A DNA stretch of 24,987 nt, from positions 1 through 24,987 of the forward strand of contig CAYWGR010000076.1 in NCBI GenBank assembly GCA_964458015.1, given 5' to 3'. A program made the position numbers and the translations under genes. This DNA is from CAYWGR01 sp964458015. GTDB lineage: Bacteria > Planctomycetota > Planctomycetia > Pirellulales > Thermoguttaceae. Positions 6,300 through 14,112 of the stretch are shown piece after piece; positions within the stretch are counted from its first letter, which is position 1; each line of letters begins with the position of its first letter. The notes beneath the pieces were generated by a model. It was not told the origin of the DNA, searched no databases, and saw nothing but the letters and a program-made list of their open reading frames with translations.

Positions 6300-6827
6300 A
6301 TGCGATGGTATTGGATCGATCGATTTCTCGAATTCGAGAGCGGACGCAGCGCCAAGGCGATCAAGAATATCTCCTTGGCCGAGGACCATCTGCACGATCA
6401 TTTCCTCTACTATCCGATGATTCCGAACTCTCTGGTGATCGAGGGCATGGCGCAGACCGGCGGCTTGCTGGTTTGCGAACATAGCCAGTTCACCGAAAAG
6501 GTGGTGCTGGCGAAAGTGCCCAAGATGGTGTTTTATTGCGAAGCGGTGCCCGGCGACACGTTGACCTACACGACCAAAGTCGAGTATATCCGGCCGGAAG
6601 GCGCGATGGTCACCGCCACCAGCTACAAAGGCGATGTGTTGCATGCCGAGGGTGAAATTGTCTTTGCCCACTTGAATGATTCTCGCTTGGGTAGTTTATT
6701 CGAACCGGAATCGTTCTTGCGAATGATGCGGCTTTTGGGCGCGTTCGAGGTGGGCCATGCCGCCGACGGCAGCCCGCTGAAACCGCCCCAACGGCTTGTC
6801 GAGGCCGTCGAAGGAGTGAAATCATGA
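6300..6827 (+). CDS. FabZ/FabA-like 3-hydroxyacyl-ACP dehydratase, second of two
   Basis: 175-residue hot-dog protein. Catalytic H34 (HDHFLYYPMIP) and E48 (LVIEGMAQTGG) sit at the same positions as in the first dehydratase, so the two are paralogues with similar architecture. Replacement of the P-x-M-P-G loop by PMIPNS distinguishes it, so its acyl pocket may differ. After residue about 128 there is a charged tail (SLFEPESFLRMMRLLGAFEV) without a known domain. The stop overlaps the ketosynthase start by ATGA, so the two are translated together. The Shine-Dalgarno (AAAGGG) lies in a possible hairpin. A heterodimer with the first dehydratase is possible, but that is inference. Confidence 0.88.
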   Translation: MRWYWIDRFLEFESGRSAKAIKNISLAEDHLHDHFLYYPMIPNSLVIEGMAQTGGLLVCEHSQFTEKVVLAKVPKMVFYCEAVPGDTLTYTTKVEYIRPEGAMVTATSYKGDVLHAEGEIVFAHLNDSRLGSLFEPESFLRMMRLLGAFEVGHAADGSPLKPPQRLVEAVEGVKS

Positions 6828-8110
6828 GACGACGCGTTGTAGTGACCGGCATCGGATGCGTTACGCCCTTGGGCGCGGATATCGAAAAGGTTTGGCAGCG
6901 ATTGCTGGCCGGCGAATCCGGCGTCGGCTACACCACCCGATTCGATGCGAGCAACTTCCCGACGAAAATCTCGGCCGAAGTCCGCAACTGGGATCTTTCC
7001 GATGTAGGCGAAAATCCCGCGGATTGGAAGTACCAAGGTCTGCACACGCATTTCGCCATCGGCGCCGCGAAAAAAGCCGTGACCGATTCGGGCATCGAGC
7101 TGGGCCGCGTCGATCCCACGCGCTTCGGCATCTATACCGGCAGCGGCGAAGGCCAGCAGGATTTCAACCGGTTCACTGAAATGATGGTTGCGGGCCTCGA
7201 CGGCGGCGAGCATCTCGACATGGCCAAGTTCACGAAAAAGGGGCTCGAAATCCTACATCCCGTCTCCGAGTTGGAGCAGGAACCGAACATGCCCGCCGCT
7301 CATTTGGCCAGCCTGTTCAACGCCCAGGGGCCGAACGCCAACTGTCTAACGGCCTGCGCCGCAAGCAGTCAGGCCGTCGGCGAAGCCGTTGAGATCATCC
7401 GTCGCGGCGAGGCCGACTTGATGCTTTCGGGCGGCACCCACACGATGATTCACCCCTTTGGCGTGACCGGCTTCAATCTGCTGACTGCCCTAAGCACGCG
7501 CAACGACGAGCCTGCACGCGCTTCACGCCCCTTCGATCGCGATCGCGACGGATTCGTCTTGGGCGAAGGGTCGGGCATGGTGATTCTTGAATCGCTGGAG
7601 CACGCCAAAGCGCGGGGCGCGAAGATCTACGGCGAGATCGTCGGCTACGGTTCGACGGCCGACGCCTTCCGCATCACCGATGCCCATCCTGAAGGCCGCG
7701 GCGCAATCTCTTGCGTCCAGATGGCGATGCAAGATGCGGGCCTAGGCATTGAGGACATCGATTACATCAACGCGCACGGCACCAGCACGTCGGTGAACGA
7801 CCGCGTGGAAACGTTGGTGATCAAGAAAGTATTCGGCGATCAGGCCTATAAGATCCCGGTTTCGAGCACGAAGAGCATGATGGGCCACTTGATCGCGGCA
7901 GCCGGCGCAACGGAGCTGATCCTTTGTTTGCTGGCCATTCGCGACAATGCCGTTCCACCGACGATCAACTACGAAACGCCCGATCCCGAATGCGATCTCG
8001 ACTACATCCCCAACGTCGCCCGGCAACATCCTTGCGATGTCGCCCTGAGCAACAGCTTCGGTTTCGGCGGGCAAAACATCGCCCTGCTCGCCAGCCGATT
8101 CGAGGGATAA
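6824..8110 (+). CDS. Beta-ketoacyl-ACP synthase, KAS II / FabF type
   Basis: Condenses malonyl-ACP with an acyl-enzyme during chain elongation. 428 residues with a complete thiolase fold. Active-site Cys178 (TACAASSQ), His318 (NAHGTSTSVND), Lys350 (SSTKS) and His355 (MMGHLIAAAG) are all present, followed by the NSFGFGGQN closing motif. An insertion around 120-155 makes it slightly longer than E. coli FabF. An AAGGAG precedes the ATG by 7 nt inside the upstream gene. No malonyl transferase, FabH or enoyl reductase is encoded nearby, so the cluster must borrow priming and reduction functions or make an unreduced product. Family assignment is firm; specificity is unknown. Confidence 0.93.
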   Translation: MRRRVVVTGIGCVTPLGADIEKVWQRLLAGESGVGYTTRFDASNFPTKISAEVRNWDLSDVGENPADWKYQGLHTHFAIGAAKKAVTDSGIELGRVDPTRFGIYTGSGEGQQDFNRFTEMMVAGLDGGEHLDMAKFTKKGLEILHPVSELEQEPNMPAAHLASLFNAQGPNANCLTACAASSQAVGEAVEIIRRGEADLMLSGGTHTMIHPFGVTGFNLLTALSTRNDEPARASRPFDRDRDGFVLGEGSGMVILESLEHAKARGAKIYGEIVGYGSTADAFRITDAHPEGRGAISCVQMAMQDAGLGIEDIDYINAHGTSTSVNDRVETLVIKKVFGDQAYKIPVSSTKSMMGHLIAAAGATELILCLLAIRDNAVPPTINYETPDPECDLDYIPNVARQHPCDVALSNSFGFGGQNIALLASRFEG

Positions 8111-8143
8111 CACGGCCATTGACATGGCCTAAAATGCCGTGTT
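8109..8143 (+). terminator. Hairpin terminator after the fab-like cluster
   Basis: AACACGGC (8109-8116) pairs with GCCGTGTT (8136-8143). Inside lies a competing perfect stem GGCCAT-TGAC-ATGGCC (8114-8129). The structure overlaps the ketosynthase stop codon. Only a short T-run (TTT) follows, so efficiency is uncertain. Confidence 0.45.
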
Positions 8144-8196
8144 TCGCGACATCGCACGATCATCCGGGCCCAGCATTTCTTGGTGTGCGGAATTCA

Positions 8197-8343
8197 TGGC
8201 ACATTCACCTTGCTGGCATGCGACCGCTACATACTAATTCTTGTATAATTAGTAGATAGTTGGTACATTCACAGGTAGTGCAACTACGCAAATACTAATA
8301 TCTTGCTGATTAGTATATAATTAGTATGTTGTAAGTAGTTGCA
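8197..8343 (+). promoter_or_regulatory. Box array and duplicated control region upstream of fic
   Basis: Five copies of an ATTAGTA(T) box lie at 8232-8239 and 8247-8254 (inverted pair, 7-bp gap), 8292-8299 and 8309-8316 (inverted pair, 9-bp gap), and 8320-8327 (direct third copy). Two perfect TATAAT hexamers (8244-8249 and 8316-8321) overlap boxes, so a bound protein would block the promoter. The segment is an imperfect tandem duplication: tggcacattcacc at 8197 recurs as tggtacattcaca at 8261. Outer arms TGCAACTAC (8279-8287) and GTAGTTGCA (8335-8343) enclose the second set. Confidence 0.6.
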
Positions 8344-8361
8344 ATCTATGGGGATGTTGCG

Positions 8362-9690
8362 ATGAGACGCCCAAAAATGCCGCCGGATTTCCATAAGCTT
8401 TTCGACAAGGCGGACAAGGAAAGCCGTTTGCCGGCAATCCTCCTTTCGGCAACAAGCCCTCTTGTCGGGGGGGCGTATTTGCATTGGGACAAGCTGCCCT
8501 ATCACACGCCTCCTGAAGGTTTGTCGCATGAGGAATGGTGGTTGGGGCTGAAACTACAACGTTCTCAAAAAAATACAGTTCCATTAAAAAGCGGGGCCGG
8601 GCAATCGTTTTCCTATATGCTTGTAACGCCCATTCCCGAGCAGCTTCACCATATCGATATGGGAGCAGGCGGAATTATCCAATCGCCTGATAACGTTCTC
8701 AACCGAGACACGCGCGACCGTTATTATGTCCGATCGTTGATCGAAGAGGCGATCACGTCCAGCCAACTCGAAGGTGCTGTTACGACGCGCATGGTGGCCA
8801 AGGAGATGATACGTTCCGGTCGGAAGCCGCGCGACCGTAGCGAACGCATGATCCTCAATAATTTCAATACCATGCGCCGGCTCGAACAACTTAAAACCGA
8901 ACCCCTCACGACGGAATTGGTTTTTGAGATCCACCGCCTCATTTCCGAAAACACGCTGGATGATCCCGCGACGGCCGGGCGTTTTCGGCGAGCGGAGGAA
9001 CGTGTCGTCGTCAGTGATATGTATGGCGAGGTTTATCACGATCCTCCGCCGGCCGACCAACTTGCCGAACGCATGAAGACCATGTGCGATTTTGCCAACG
9101 GGAAGACGCCTTCCGATTTCATGCATCCCGTTCTACGCGCGATACTATTGCATTTTTGGCTTGCCTACGACCACCCCTTCGTTGATGGCAACGGCCGGAC
9201 GGCTCGCGCGCTGTTCTACTGGTCCATGCTTCATCAAGACTATTGGCTTTGCGAGTTCATCTCCATATCGCCGTTAATTCTGAAATCGCCCAGTGAATAT
9301 CAATTGGCCTTCCTTCGTACGGAGACCGACGACAACGATCTGACTTATTTTATTCTGTATCATCTGAATTTGATCCAAAAGGCCGTTGCACAACTTCATG
9401 ACTACATCGAACGCAAAACCAAAAAATTGCAGGAGATGGAAGGCGAATTGCGAGGGATGGCCTTTTTGAATCATCGCCAGCGAGTGCTCATCGCCCATGC
9501 TCTCCGGCATCCTAGCCAAATCTACACGGTTGAATCACACAGGCTTAGCCACAACGTCGTCTATGAAACCGCGCGAAGAGACTTGTGCGATTTGGCGAAC
9601 CGTGGTCTCTTAGTGGCAAAAAAGCACGGAAAAACGTGGCATTTTACACCTGCCGTCGATCTGGAATCGCGTATCCTGAAACTATCATGA
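8362..9690 (+). CDS. Fic-family AMP-transferase with C-terminal winged helix
   Basis: Fic enzymes transfer AMP (sometimes other nucleotidyl groups) from ATP to hydroxyl residues of proteins. 442 residues. The inhibitory motif S-x-x-x-E-G occurs N-terminal to the core (SSQLEG, 133-138), which makes this a class II, self-inhibited Fic. The catalytic motif HPFVDGNGRTAR (271-282) is complete. A flap region RFRRAEERVVVSD is at about 207-219. Residues about 373-435 look like a winged helix (RVLIAHALRHPSQIY, then TARRDLCDLANRGLLVAKK), so it probably binds DNA, possibly the boxes upstream. ATG 8362 follows a weak GGGG. The stop overlaps the next gene by ATGA. Base use is more AT-rich than the fab cluster, compatible with transfer. 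Targets are unknown. Confidence 0.9.
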   Translation: MRRPKMPPDFHKLFDKADKESRLPAILLSATSPLVGGAYLHWDKLPYHTPPEGLSHEEWWLGLKLQRSQKNTVPLKSGAGQSFSYMLVTPIPEQLHHIDMGAGGIIQSPDNVLNRDTRDRYYVRSLIEEAITSSQLEGAVTTRMVAKEMIRSGRKPRDRSERMILNNFNTMRRLEQLKTEPLTTELVFEIHRLISENTLDDPATAGRFRRAEERVVVSDMYGEVYHDPPPADQLAERMKTMCDFANGKTPSDFMHPVLRAILLHFWLAYDHPFVDGNGRTARALFYWSMLHQDYWLCEFISISPLILKSPSEYQLAFLRTETDDNDLTYFILYHLNLIQKAVAQLHDYIERKTKKLQEMEGELRGMAFLNHRQRVLIAHALRHPSQIYTVESHRLSHNVVYETARRDLCDLANRGLLVAKKHGKTWHFTPAVDLESRILKLS

Positions 9691-10631
9691 CCCAATTATC
9701 ATTGGCGGATTTTCCGATGGTTCTCGGCAAACGACAGCAATACTTTTCAAGGCGTGTTTTCGTTCTTTTAAGTTTCGTCTTCTGGATGATTAGCGCGATC
9801 GGTTCCGTTCCGATTGTTGCGGCGGAGCCCAGCAACCGCCACAGCGATGCCGCCTATGAGCGGCACATCAAGGCGCTCAAGAAAAAACTGCCAAATGATT
9901 GCTTCACGATTGTCGTCGCGAAGCCGTTCGTGGTGATCGGCGACGACGAGCCAGAGGAAGTTGAACGCCGAGCGAAAAACCTCGTGCAATGGGCCGTCAA
10001 AATGCTCAAGCGGGCGTACTTCACCAAGGATCCGGCCGACATCCTCGACATCTGGCTGTTCAAAGATAAGGATAGCTACGAAGAAAACGCGATGGCGCTG
10101 TTTCGCACGAAGCCCGACACGCCTTACGGCTATTATTCTCACGCGGATCGGGCGTTGGTGATGGACATATCCACCGGCGGCGGCACATTGGTCCACGAAA
10201 TCGTCCATCCGTTCGTGGCGGCCAATTTTCCCGAATGCCCCGCTTGGTTCAACGAGGGGCTCGGCTCGCTCTACGAGCAGTGCGGCGAGGAGAACGGCCA
10301 GATTCGCGGCAACACCAATTGGCGGCTGCCGGGACTGCAAAAGGCGATTCGCAAAAAAGAGATCCCCACGTTCAAAGAGCTGTGTTCCACCACAAGCCGT
10401 GAGTTCTACGAGAAAGACAAAGGGGCGAACTACGCCCAGGCCCGATACCTCTGCTACTACTTGCAGGAACAAGGGCTGTTGCAGAAATACTACCGCCGCT
10501 TTCATGCCCATCATGATGAGGACCCCACCGGCTATGAAACACTCCTAGATATCCTTGACCTTAAGGAAAAGGACATGAAGAAATTCCAAAAGGATTGGGA
10601 GGCCTATGTCTTAAAATTGCGTTTTCGTTGA
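9687..10631 (+). CDS. Predicted exported zinc metallopeptidase (gluzincin-like)
   Basis: 314 residues from ATG 9687. A signal peptide or N-terminal anchor spans about 11-46 (basic RRV, hydrophobic core, VAA-E cleavage-like site). HEIVH (170-174) supplies two zinc ligands and the catalytic Glu; NEGLGSLYE (189-197) supplies the likely third ligand, the gluzincin pattern also seen in planctomycete DUF1570-like peptidases. The rest (helical, with EFYEKDKGANYAQARYLCYYLQ) resembles the helical C-terminal part of such peptidases. ATG 9687 overlaps the fic stop by 4 bp; ATG 9717 is an alternative that shortens the N-terminus by 10 residues. Coupling to fic is unusual and has no obvious precedent known to me. 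Substrate unknown. Confidence 0.75.
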   Translation: MTQLSLADFPMVLGKRQQYFSRRVFVLLSFVFWMISAIGSVPIVAAEPSNRHSDAAYERHIKALKKKLPNDCFTIVVAKPFVVIGDDEPEEVERRAKNLVQWAVKMLKRAYFTKDPADILDIWLFKDKDSYEENAMALFRTKPDTPYGYYSHADRALVMDISTGGGTLVHEIVHPFVAANFPECPAWFNEGLGSLYEQCGEENGQIRGNTNWRLPGLQKAIRKKEIPTFKELCSTTSREFYEKDKGANYAQARYLCYYLQEQGLLQKYYRRFHAHHDEDPTGYETLLDILDLKEKDMKKFQKDWEAYVLKLRFR

Positions 10632-10651
10632 GTGCGGCGTAGGCCTGTTTA

Positions 10652-10660
10652 TGCTAGAAT
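10652..10660 (+). promoter_or_regulatory. Extended -10 promoter before larC
   Basis: TGCTAGAAT (10652-10660) is an extended -10 (TGn plus TAGAAT) about 95 bp before the larC start. A TTGAGT at 10628 lies 21 bp upstream, too far for a standard -35. No NikR-like GTATGA/TCATAC dyad is visible. Confidence 0.35.
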
Positions 10661-10755
10661 AGGCGTAGCTTGGTAGAACTCCATCTGTACGATTTACCCC
10701 CCCGATACTACGCCGGTTCTTGCTTCCCGGCGGAATCCCGGTCAAAATGCCCTCT

Positions 10756-11949
10756 ATGAGCAAAATTGCCTATCTGGATTGCAGCAGCGGAATTAGCGGC
10801 GACATGACCCTGGCCGCGTTGATCGACGTCGGTATTCGCGTGGATGCCTTGAACGAAGCTGTCGGCTCGCTGGGGCTTCCCGGTTGCCGGATTCGGGCCG
10901 AAGAGGTCAAGAAAAACGGTTTTCGCGCGATCCAAGTGACCGTGGATTACGAGCATGAGCATGTCCATCGCCATCTGCACCATATTTTAGAGATGATCGA
11001 GGCCGGGCGGCTTAGCGTTCGGCAAAAAGAGCTTGCCCGACGGATTTTTACCCGCCTTGCCGAGGCCGAAGCGAAAGTTCACGGCACGAGCATCGAGAAA
11101 GTGCATTTCCATGAAGTCGGCGCGGCCGATTCGATCGCCGATATCGTCGGCGCGGCTGTCGGCTGGGATTTGCTGGGCATAGACCTCATCGTGGCCTCGC
11201 CGATTCCGACCGGCAACGGCACGATTACGATTGCCCACGGACAAATGAGCGTTCCGGCGCCTGCCACCGCCGAATTGCTACAAGGCGTTCCCCTGGCCGA
11301 AACCACGACGCAAGGTGAATTGACCACGCCCACCGGCGCGGCGATTGTGACGACGCTTGCCGAGTCTTTCGGCCCACTGCCGGCAATGAAAATCGAGCGA
11401 ATCGGTTATGGGGCGGGACACAAAAACTTCCCTGACCGGCCCAACGCCCTGCGGCTCTTGATCGGCGAGTCTCTCGACGTTCCGGCCGATGCAACCGATC
11501 AAGCCTGCATGTTGGAAACGAACCTCGACGACGTAAGCGGCGAGTTGATCGGTTATTGCCTCGCCCGGTTGTGGGATTTGGGCGTTTTGGACGTGTTCAC
11601 AACAGCCATCCAGATGAAAAAGAATCGGCCGGGCGTGAAAATTTCGGTCCTTTGCCGAACGGCCGAGGCTGCCGCCGTCGAAGACGTTTTGTTCCGTGAA
11701 ACAACCACGTTGGGCGTTCGTCGCTGGATGGTTACCCGAACCGTTTTGCAGCGTCAGCCGCATCAAGTGACGACCGCCTGGGGGCAAGTCGAGGGCAAGA
11801 TCGGCTGGCGCGACGACGATCAGCCGCGTTTTGCGCCGGAGTTCGAGTCTTGCCGGCGGATCGCCGAACAACATCGCGTGCCGCTTTTGGAAGTTTACAA
11901 GGCGGCCCAAAACGCATTCGATGCGAAAACCGTGAAACATAATCCGTAA
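10756..11949 (+). CDS. larC: LarC-type nickel insertion protein
   Basis: LarC inserts nickel into the pincer nucleotide (pyridinium-3,5-bisthiocarboxylate mononucleotide) used by lactate racemase LarA and its homologues. The typical N-terminus IAYLDCSSGISGDMTLAALID is present. A His-rich stretch HEHVHRHLHHI (about 71-81) and EKVHFHEVGAADSIADIVG match the family. GELTTPTGAAIV and GYGAGHKNFPDRPNALR follow, with ETNLDDVSGE and the C-terminal domain after it, so both LarC1- and LarC2-type parts are in one frame without the programmed frameshift seen in lactobacilli. The longest frame starts at TTG 10720. ATG 10756 matches the family N-terminus, and ATG 10747 is also possible. nikR follows after 56 bp. 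Confidence 0.93.
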   Translation: MSKIAYLDCSSGISGDMTLAALIDVGIRVDALNEAVGSLGLPGCRIRAEEVKKNGFRAIQVTVDYEHEHVHRHLHHILEMIEAGRLSVRQKELARRIFTRLAEAEAKVHGTSIEKVHFHEVGAADSIADIVGAAVGWDLLGIDLIVASPIPTGNGTITIAHGQMSVPAPATAELLQGVPLAETTTQGELTTPTGAAIVTTLAESFGPLPAMKIERIGYGAGHKNFPDRPNALRLLIGESLDVPADATDQACMLETNLDDVSGELIGYCLARLWDLGVLDVFTTAIQMKKNRPGVKISVLCRTAEAAAVEDVLFRETTTLGVRRWMVTRTVLQRQPHQVTTAWGQVEGKIGWRDDDQPRFAPEFESCRRIAEQHRVPLLEVYKAAQNAFDAKTVKHNP

Positions 11950-11972
11950 AAGGCAAACTGGGCGAGATTTTA

Positions 11973-12002
11973 CTAATCCCTAATCTCTAATCCCCAATCC
12001 CT
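11973..12002 (+). repeat. Short degenerate tandem repeat of ctaatcc units
   Basis: Four imperfect 7-8-bp units (taatccc, taatctc, taatcccc, aatccctc) fill the larC-nikR gap and form the pyrimidine-rich leader of nikR. A related inverted sequence (gactagggattggtag) lies near 6210, after the ACP gene. Confidence 0.4.
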
Positions 12003-12005
12003 CTC

Positions 12006-12431
12006 ATGTCAGAAATCGTCCGCTTTTCCGTATCGTTGGAAGACGACCTGCTCGAGCAGTTCGACCGCTACTGCAAGCAACAGCAGTATGCCACGCGAAG
12101 CGAGGCCATTCGGCAATTGTTGCGTGAGCAATTGACCAAGGAAGCATGGACCGAGGATTCGCGGGATGCCGCCGGCACGCTGACGCTGGTCTACGATCAC
12201 CACCGGCCGCAACTGCGGGATCATTTGACCAAATTGCAGCACGACAACACCGATCTGGTGGTCTCCACGTTGCATGCGCATTTGACGCACAACATTTGTC
12301 TCGAAGTGATCATCCTGCGAGGCCCTGCGGCAAAGCTCCAAAAAATTGCCAGCCAATTGCGCGGTCTCAAAGGCATCTACAAAGGCGAGCTCGTCATGGC
12401 CAGCGCCGAGCAGCACGAACATCACCATTGA
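12006..12431 (+). CDS. nikR: Nickel-responsive regulator NikR
   Basis: Represses or controls nickel uptake genes when nickel is bound. 141 residues. An N-terminal ribbon-helix-helix (VRFSVSLEDDLLEQFDRYC, then ATRSEAIRQLLR, residues 4-43) binds DNA. A C-terminal ACT-like domain contains the four square-planar nickel ligands known from E. coli NikR: H79, H90, H92 and C98 (STLHAHLTHNICLEV). It ends with a His-rich tail (EQHEHHH) that could hold extra metal. No Shine-Dalgarno is visible before ATG 12006, and the leader is a pyrimidine-rich tandem repeat, so it may be leaderless or co-translated from the larC message. The pairing implies the LarC-dependent enzyme responds to nickel supply. No larA, larB or larE is in this window. 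Confidence 0.93.
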   Translation: MSEIVRFSVSLEDDLLEQFDRYCKQQQYATRSEAIRQLLREQLTKEAWTEDSRDAAGTLTLVYDHHRPQLRDHLTKLQHDNTDLVVSTLHAHLTHNICLEVIILRGPAAKLQKIASQLRGLKGIYKGELVMASAEQHEHHH

Positions 12432-12571
12432 TCGCAAGATCGTTGAGGTTCGCGCAGCCGATGAACCAAGGCCCGGGATGCCGACCTGAAAGATTGGTCG
12501 TTGAGAGACCGGAATGAAGGCAAGGAGTTGATCGGTCCGTTCATTTCCTAAGCAAACAGCAACAAATCGCC

Positions 12572-14044
12572 CTATTTCAGATGCGCCTGACGAATGGCGG
12601 TCAACGAGCGAAGGGCCAGTTTGGCTTGGCCGCGGTCGTCGAAAAGGCCGGCATGGGGGAACTCGTGCGGCCGGCTGTCTCGCAGTTGACTCCAAAGAAT
12701 GCCTTGTATCGGCGGCTTCGCCAAGGCCAACGGCACGAAACGCGAAATCCAGGCCTGCTGGGCTGTCGCGTTCCAACTGCCCGGCGGAAGCGATGTTTTG
12801 CGCTGCGCCAGCGGGTCTTCGTGATAGGCGCTCGGCGCAGAAAGCGATAGCCACAACGGCAGGCCCAACATGCTCCAAGTATCCAGCAGCCGGTTGAATT
12901 CCAGGGAATGCCGGGGGAAGGTGCCGCCGGGCGAACGTCCGACGTTGATCTCCATCATCAAACCCGCCAACCCCAGATCCGCGCGAACCAAAGTATCCGC
13001 GAAATGCAGCGGCGGAAAATCAGACTCTTTCTGCCGGAGATATTCTCCCCAAGGTTGATCGAAGGAAACCAGCTTGGGCACGTAAGGATCGATCTCGCGA
13101 ACTTGTTCGATCGTCCGCGCCACCAATCGAAGGCGCTCCTGCTCCGAGATCGACAACACGTCGGGCGCATTAACGCGACCGGCGCAGATCCAGTAATCCA
13201 CATTTCCGCGATAGCGATCGACGGCCGCTCCGATAAACGCGGAAACGCACTCCAACATGCTCTCGAAATCGTCCTCGAAAAGATAAAACCAATCGGGGAT
13301 ATCGCTCGAGTCAAGCATCAACAGCGGCCCGGCAAATATCTTGAGCCCATGCGTGTGGCACCATTCGATTTGCTTGTCGCTCTCGGTCCAATCGAAGTGG
13401 CCCTCGGTGGTTTCCGTCTCGCGCCAACACAAAGGAACCTGGGCGGCATTGAAGGTTTGGATAAACTGCTTGGCCGTGTAGTTGTCCAACGCGGTCGAGC
13501 CCAAGTTGGCGCCGAGATAACTGTCGAGCTTTCCGCCGCGGCGGCGAACCAGCAGCGCCTGTTCAGCATAAGCAGCCGTCAACATGTCGCCGGCGATCAG
13601 GGCCGTGCGAAGCGCCCCCTCGGCATGTTCGGCCGCAACGGCCGGATCGTCCTGGCTTGTTACCGCCCACGAAAACCGCGCGATGGCCTCGGCCAGTCGG
13701 GCAGGCACGGCTGCGGGAGCCGATAGCCCGATCACTTGCCACTCCGAAAGTTGGTTGCGCACCTGGACAATCGTTCCCCGGGCAAGTTCGAGCGGCAACA
13801 GATAGGGTTCCTCGCGCTCAATCAGGCTGCCGGAAATCAGATTAAGGGTGCCATATCCCTCGACAGGCCACGGCGCATGAAGATTCGCGGAATCGGATAC
13901 ATCTCGTTGGAGGATTAGCTCCCCCCCCTCGATGCCGACACGCACAGGCCATGTTGCACGGTCAATTCCCGACAAATAGGCCTGGTCAACAAGCTCCTCC
14001 GTGATGCGTTCTGTCGGAAAGACACGGAATCGCATCAAACCCAT
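12572..14044 (-). CDS. GH10-like TIM-barrel protein with N-terminal beta domain
   Basis: 490 residues. The first roughly 115 residues look beta-rich, possibly carbohydrate-binding. From about 165 the sequence follows a GH10-like barrel: FIQTFNAAQVPLCWRETE, then EGHFDWTESDKQIEW and HGLKIFAGPLLM. The place where GH10 has the acid/base W-D-V-V-N-E reads WICAGRVN (about 285-292), without Glu. The nucleophile-type segment reads MEINVG, with E365 retained. It therefore may be a modified or non-hydrolytic member. No signal peptide is seen. The longest frame begins with TTG 14065. ATG 14044 has GAGGA about 10 nt upstream, and ATG 14035 is another option. Convergent with nikR. Confidence 0.65.
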   Translation of the reverse strand: MGLMRFRVFPTERITEELVDQAYLSGIDRATWPVRVGIEGGELILQRDVSDSANLHAPWPVEGYGTLNLISGSLIEREEPYLLPLELARGTIVQVRNQLSEWQVIGLSAPAAVPARLAEAIARFSWAVTSQDDPAVAAEHAEGALRTALIAGDMLTAAYAEQALLVRRRGGKLDSYLGANLGSTALDNYTAKQFIQTFNAAQVPLCWRETETTEGHFDWTESDKQIEWCHTHGLKIFAGPLLMLDSSDIPDWFYLFEDDFESMLECVSAFIGAAVDRYRGNVDYWICAGRVNAPDVLSISEQERLRLVARTIEQVREIDPYVPKLVSFDQPWGEYLRQKESDFPPLHFADTLVRADLGLAGLMMEINVGRSPGGTFPRHSLEFNRLLDTWSMLGLPLWLSLSAPSAYHEDPLAQRKTSLPPGSWNATAQQAWISRFVPLALAKPPIQGILWSQLRDSRPHEFPHAGLFDDRGQAKLALRSLTAIRQAHLK

Positions 14045-14112
14045 CGGACCGGTATCCTCGGACAAGAAATCTGCGGAGCCCCCAAGCGTTTAATCTAACC
14101 GAGTTGCCATAG

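Noticed and set aside
8197..8213. Sigma-54-like TGGCAC ... TTGC upstream of fic
   Set aside because: The invariant GG and GC are 12 nt apart instead of 10, which sigma-54 does not tolerate; the segment is better explained as part of the tandem duplication.
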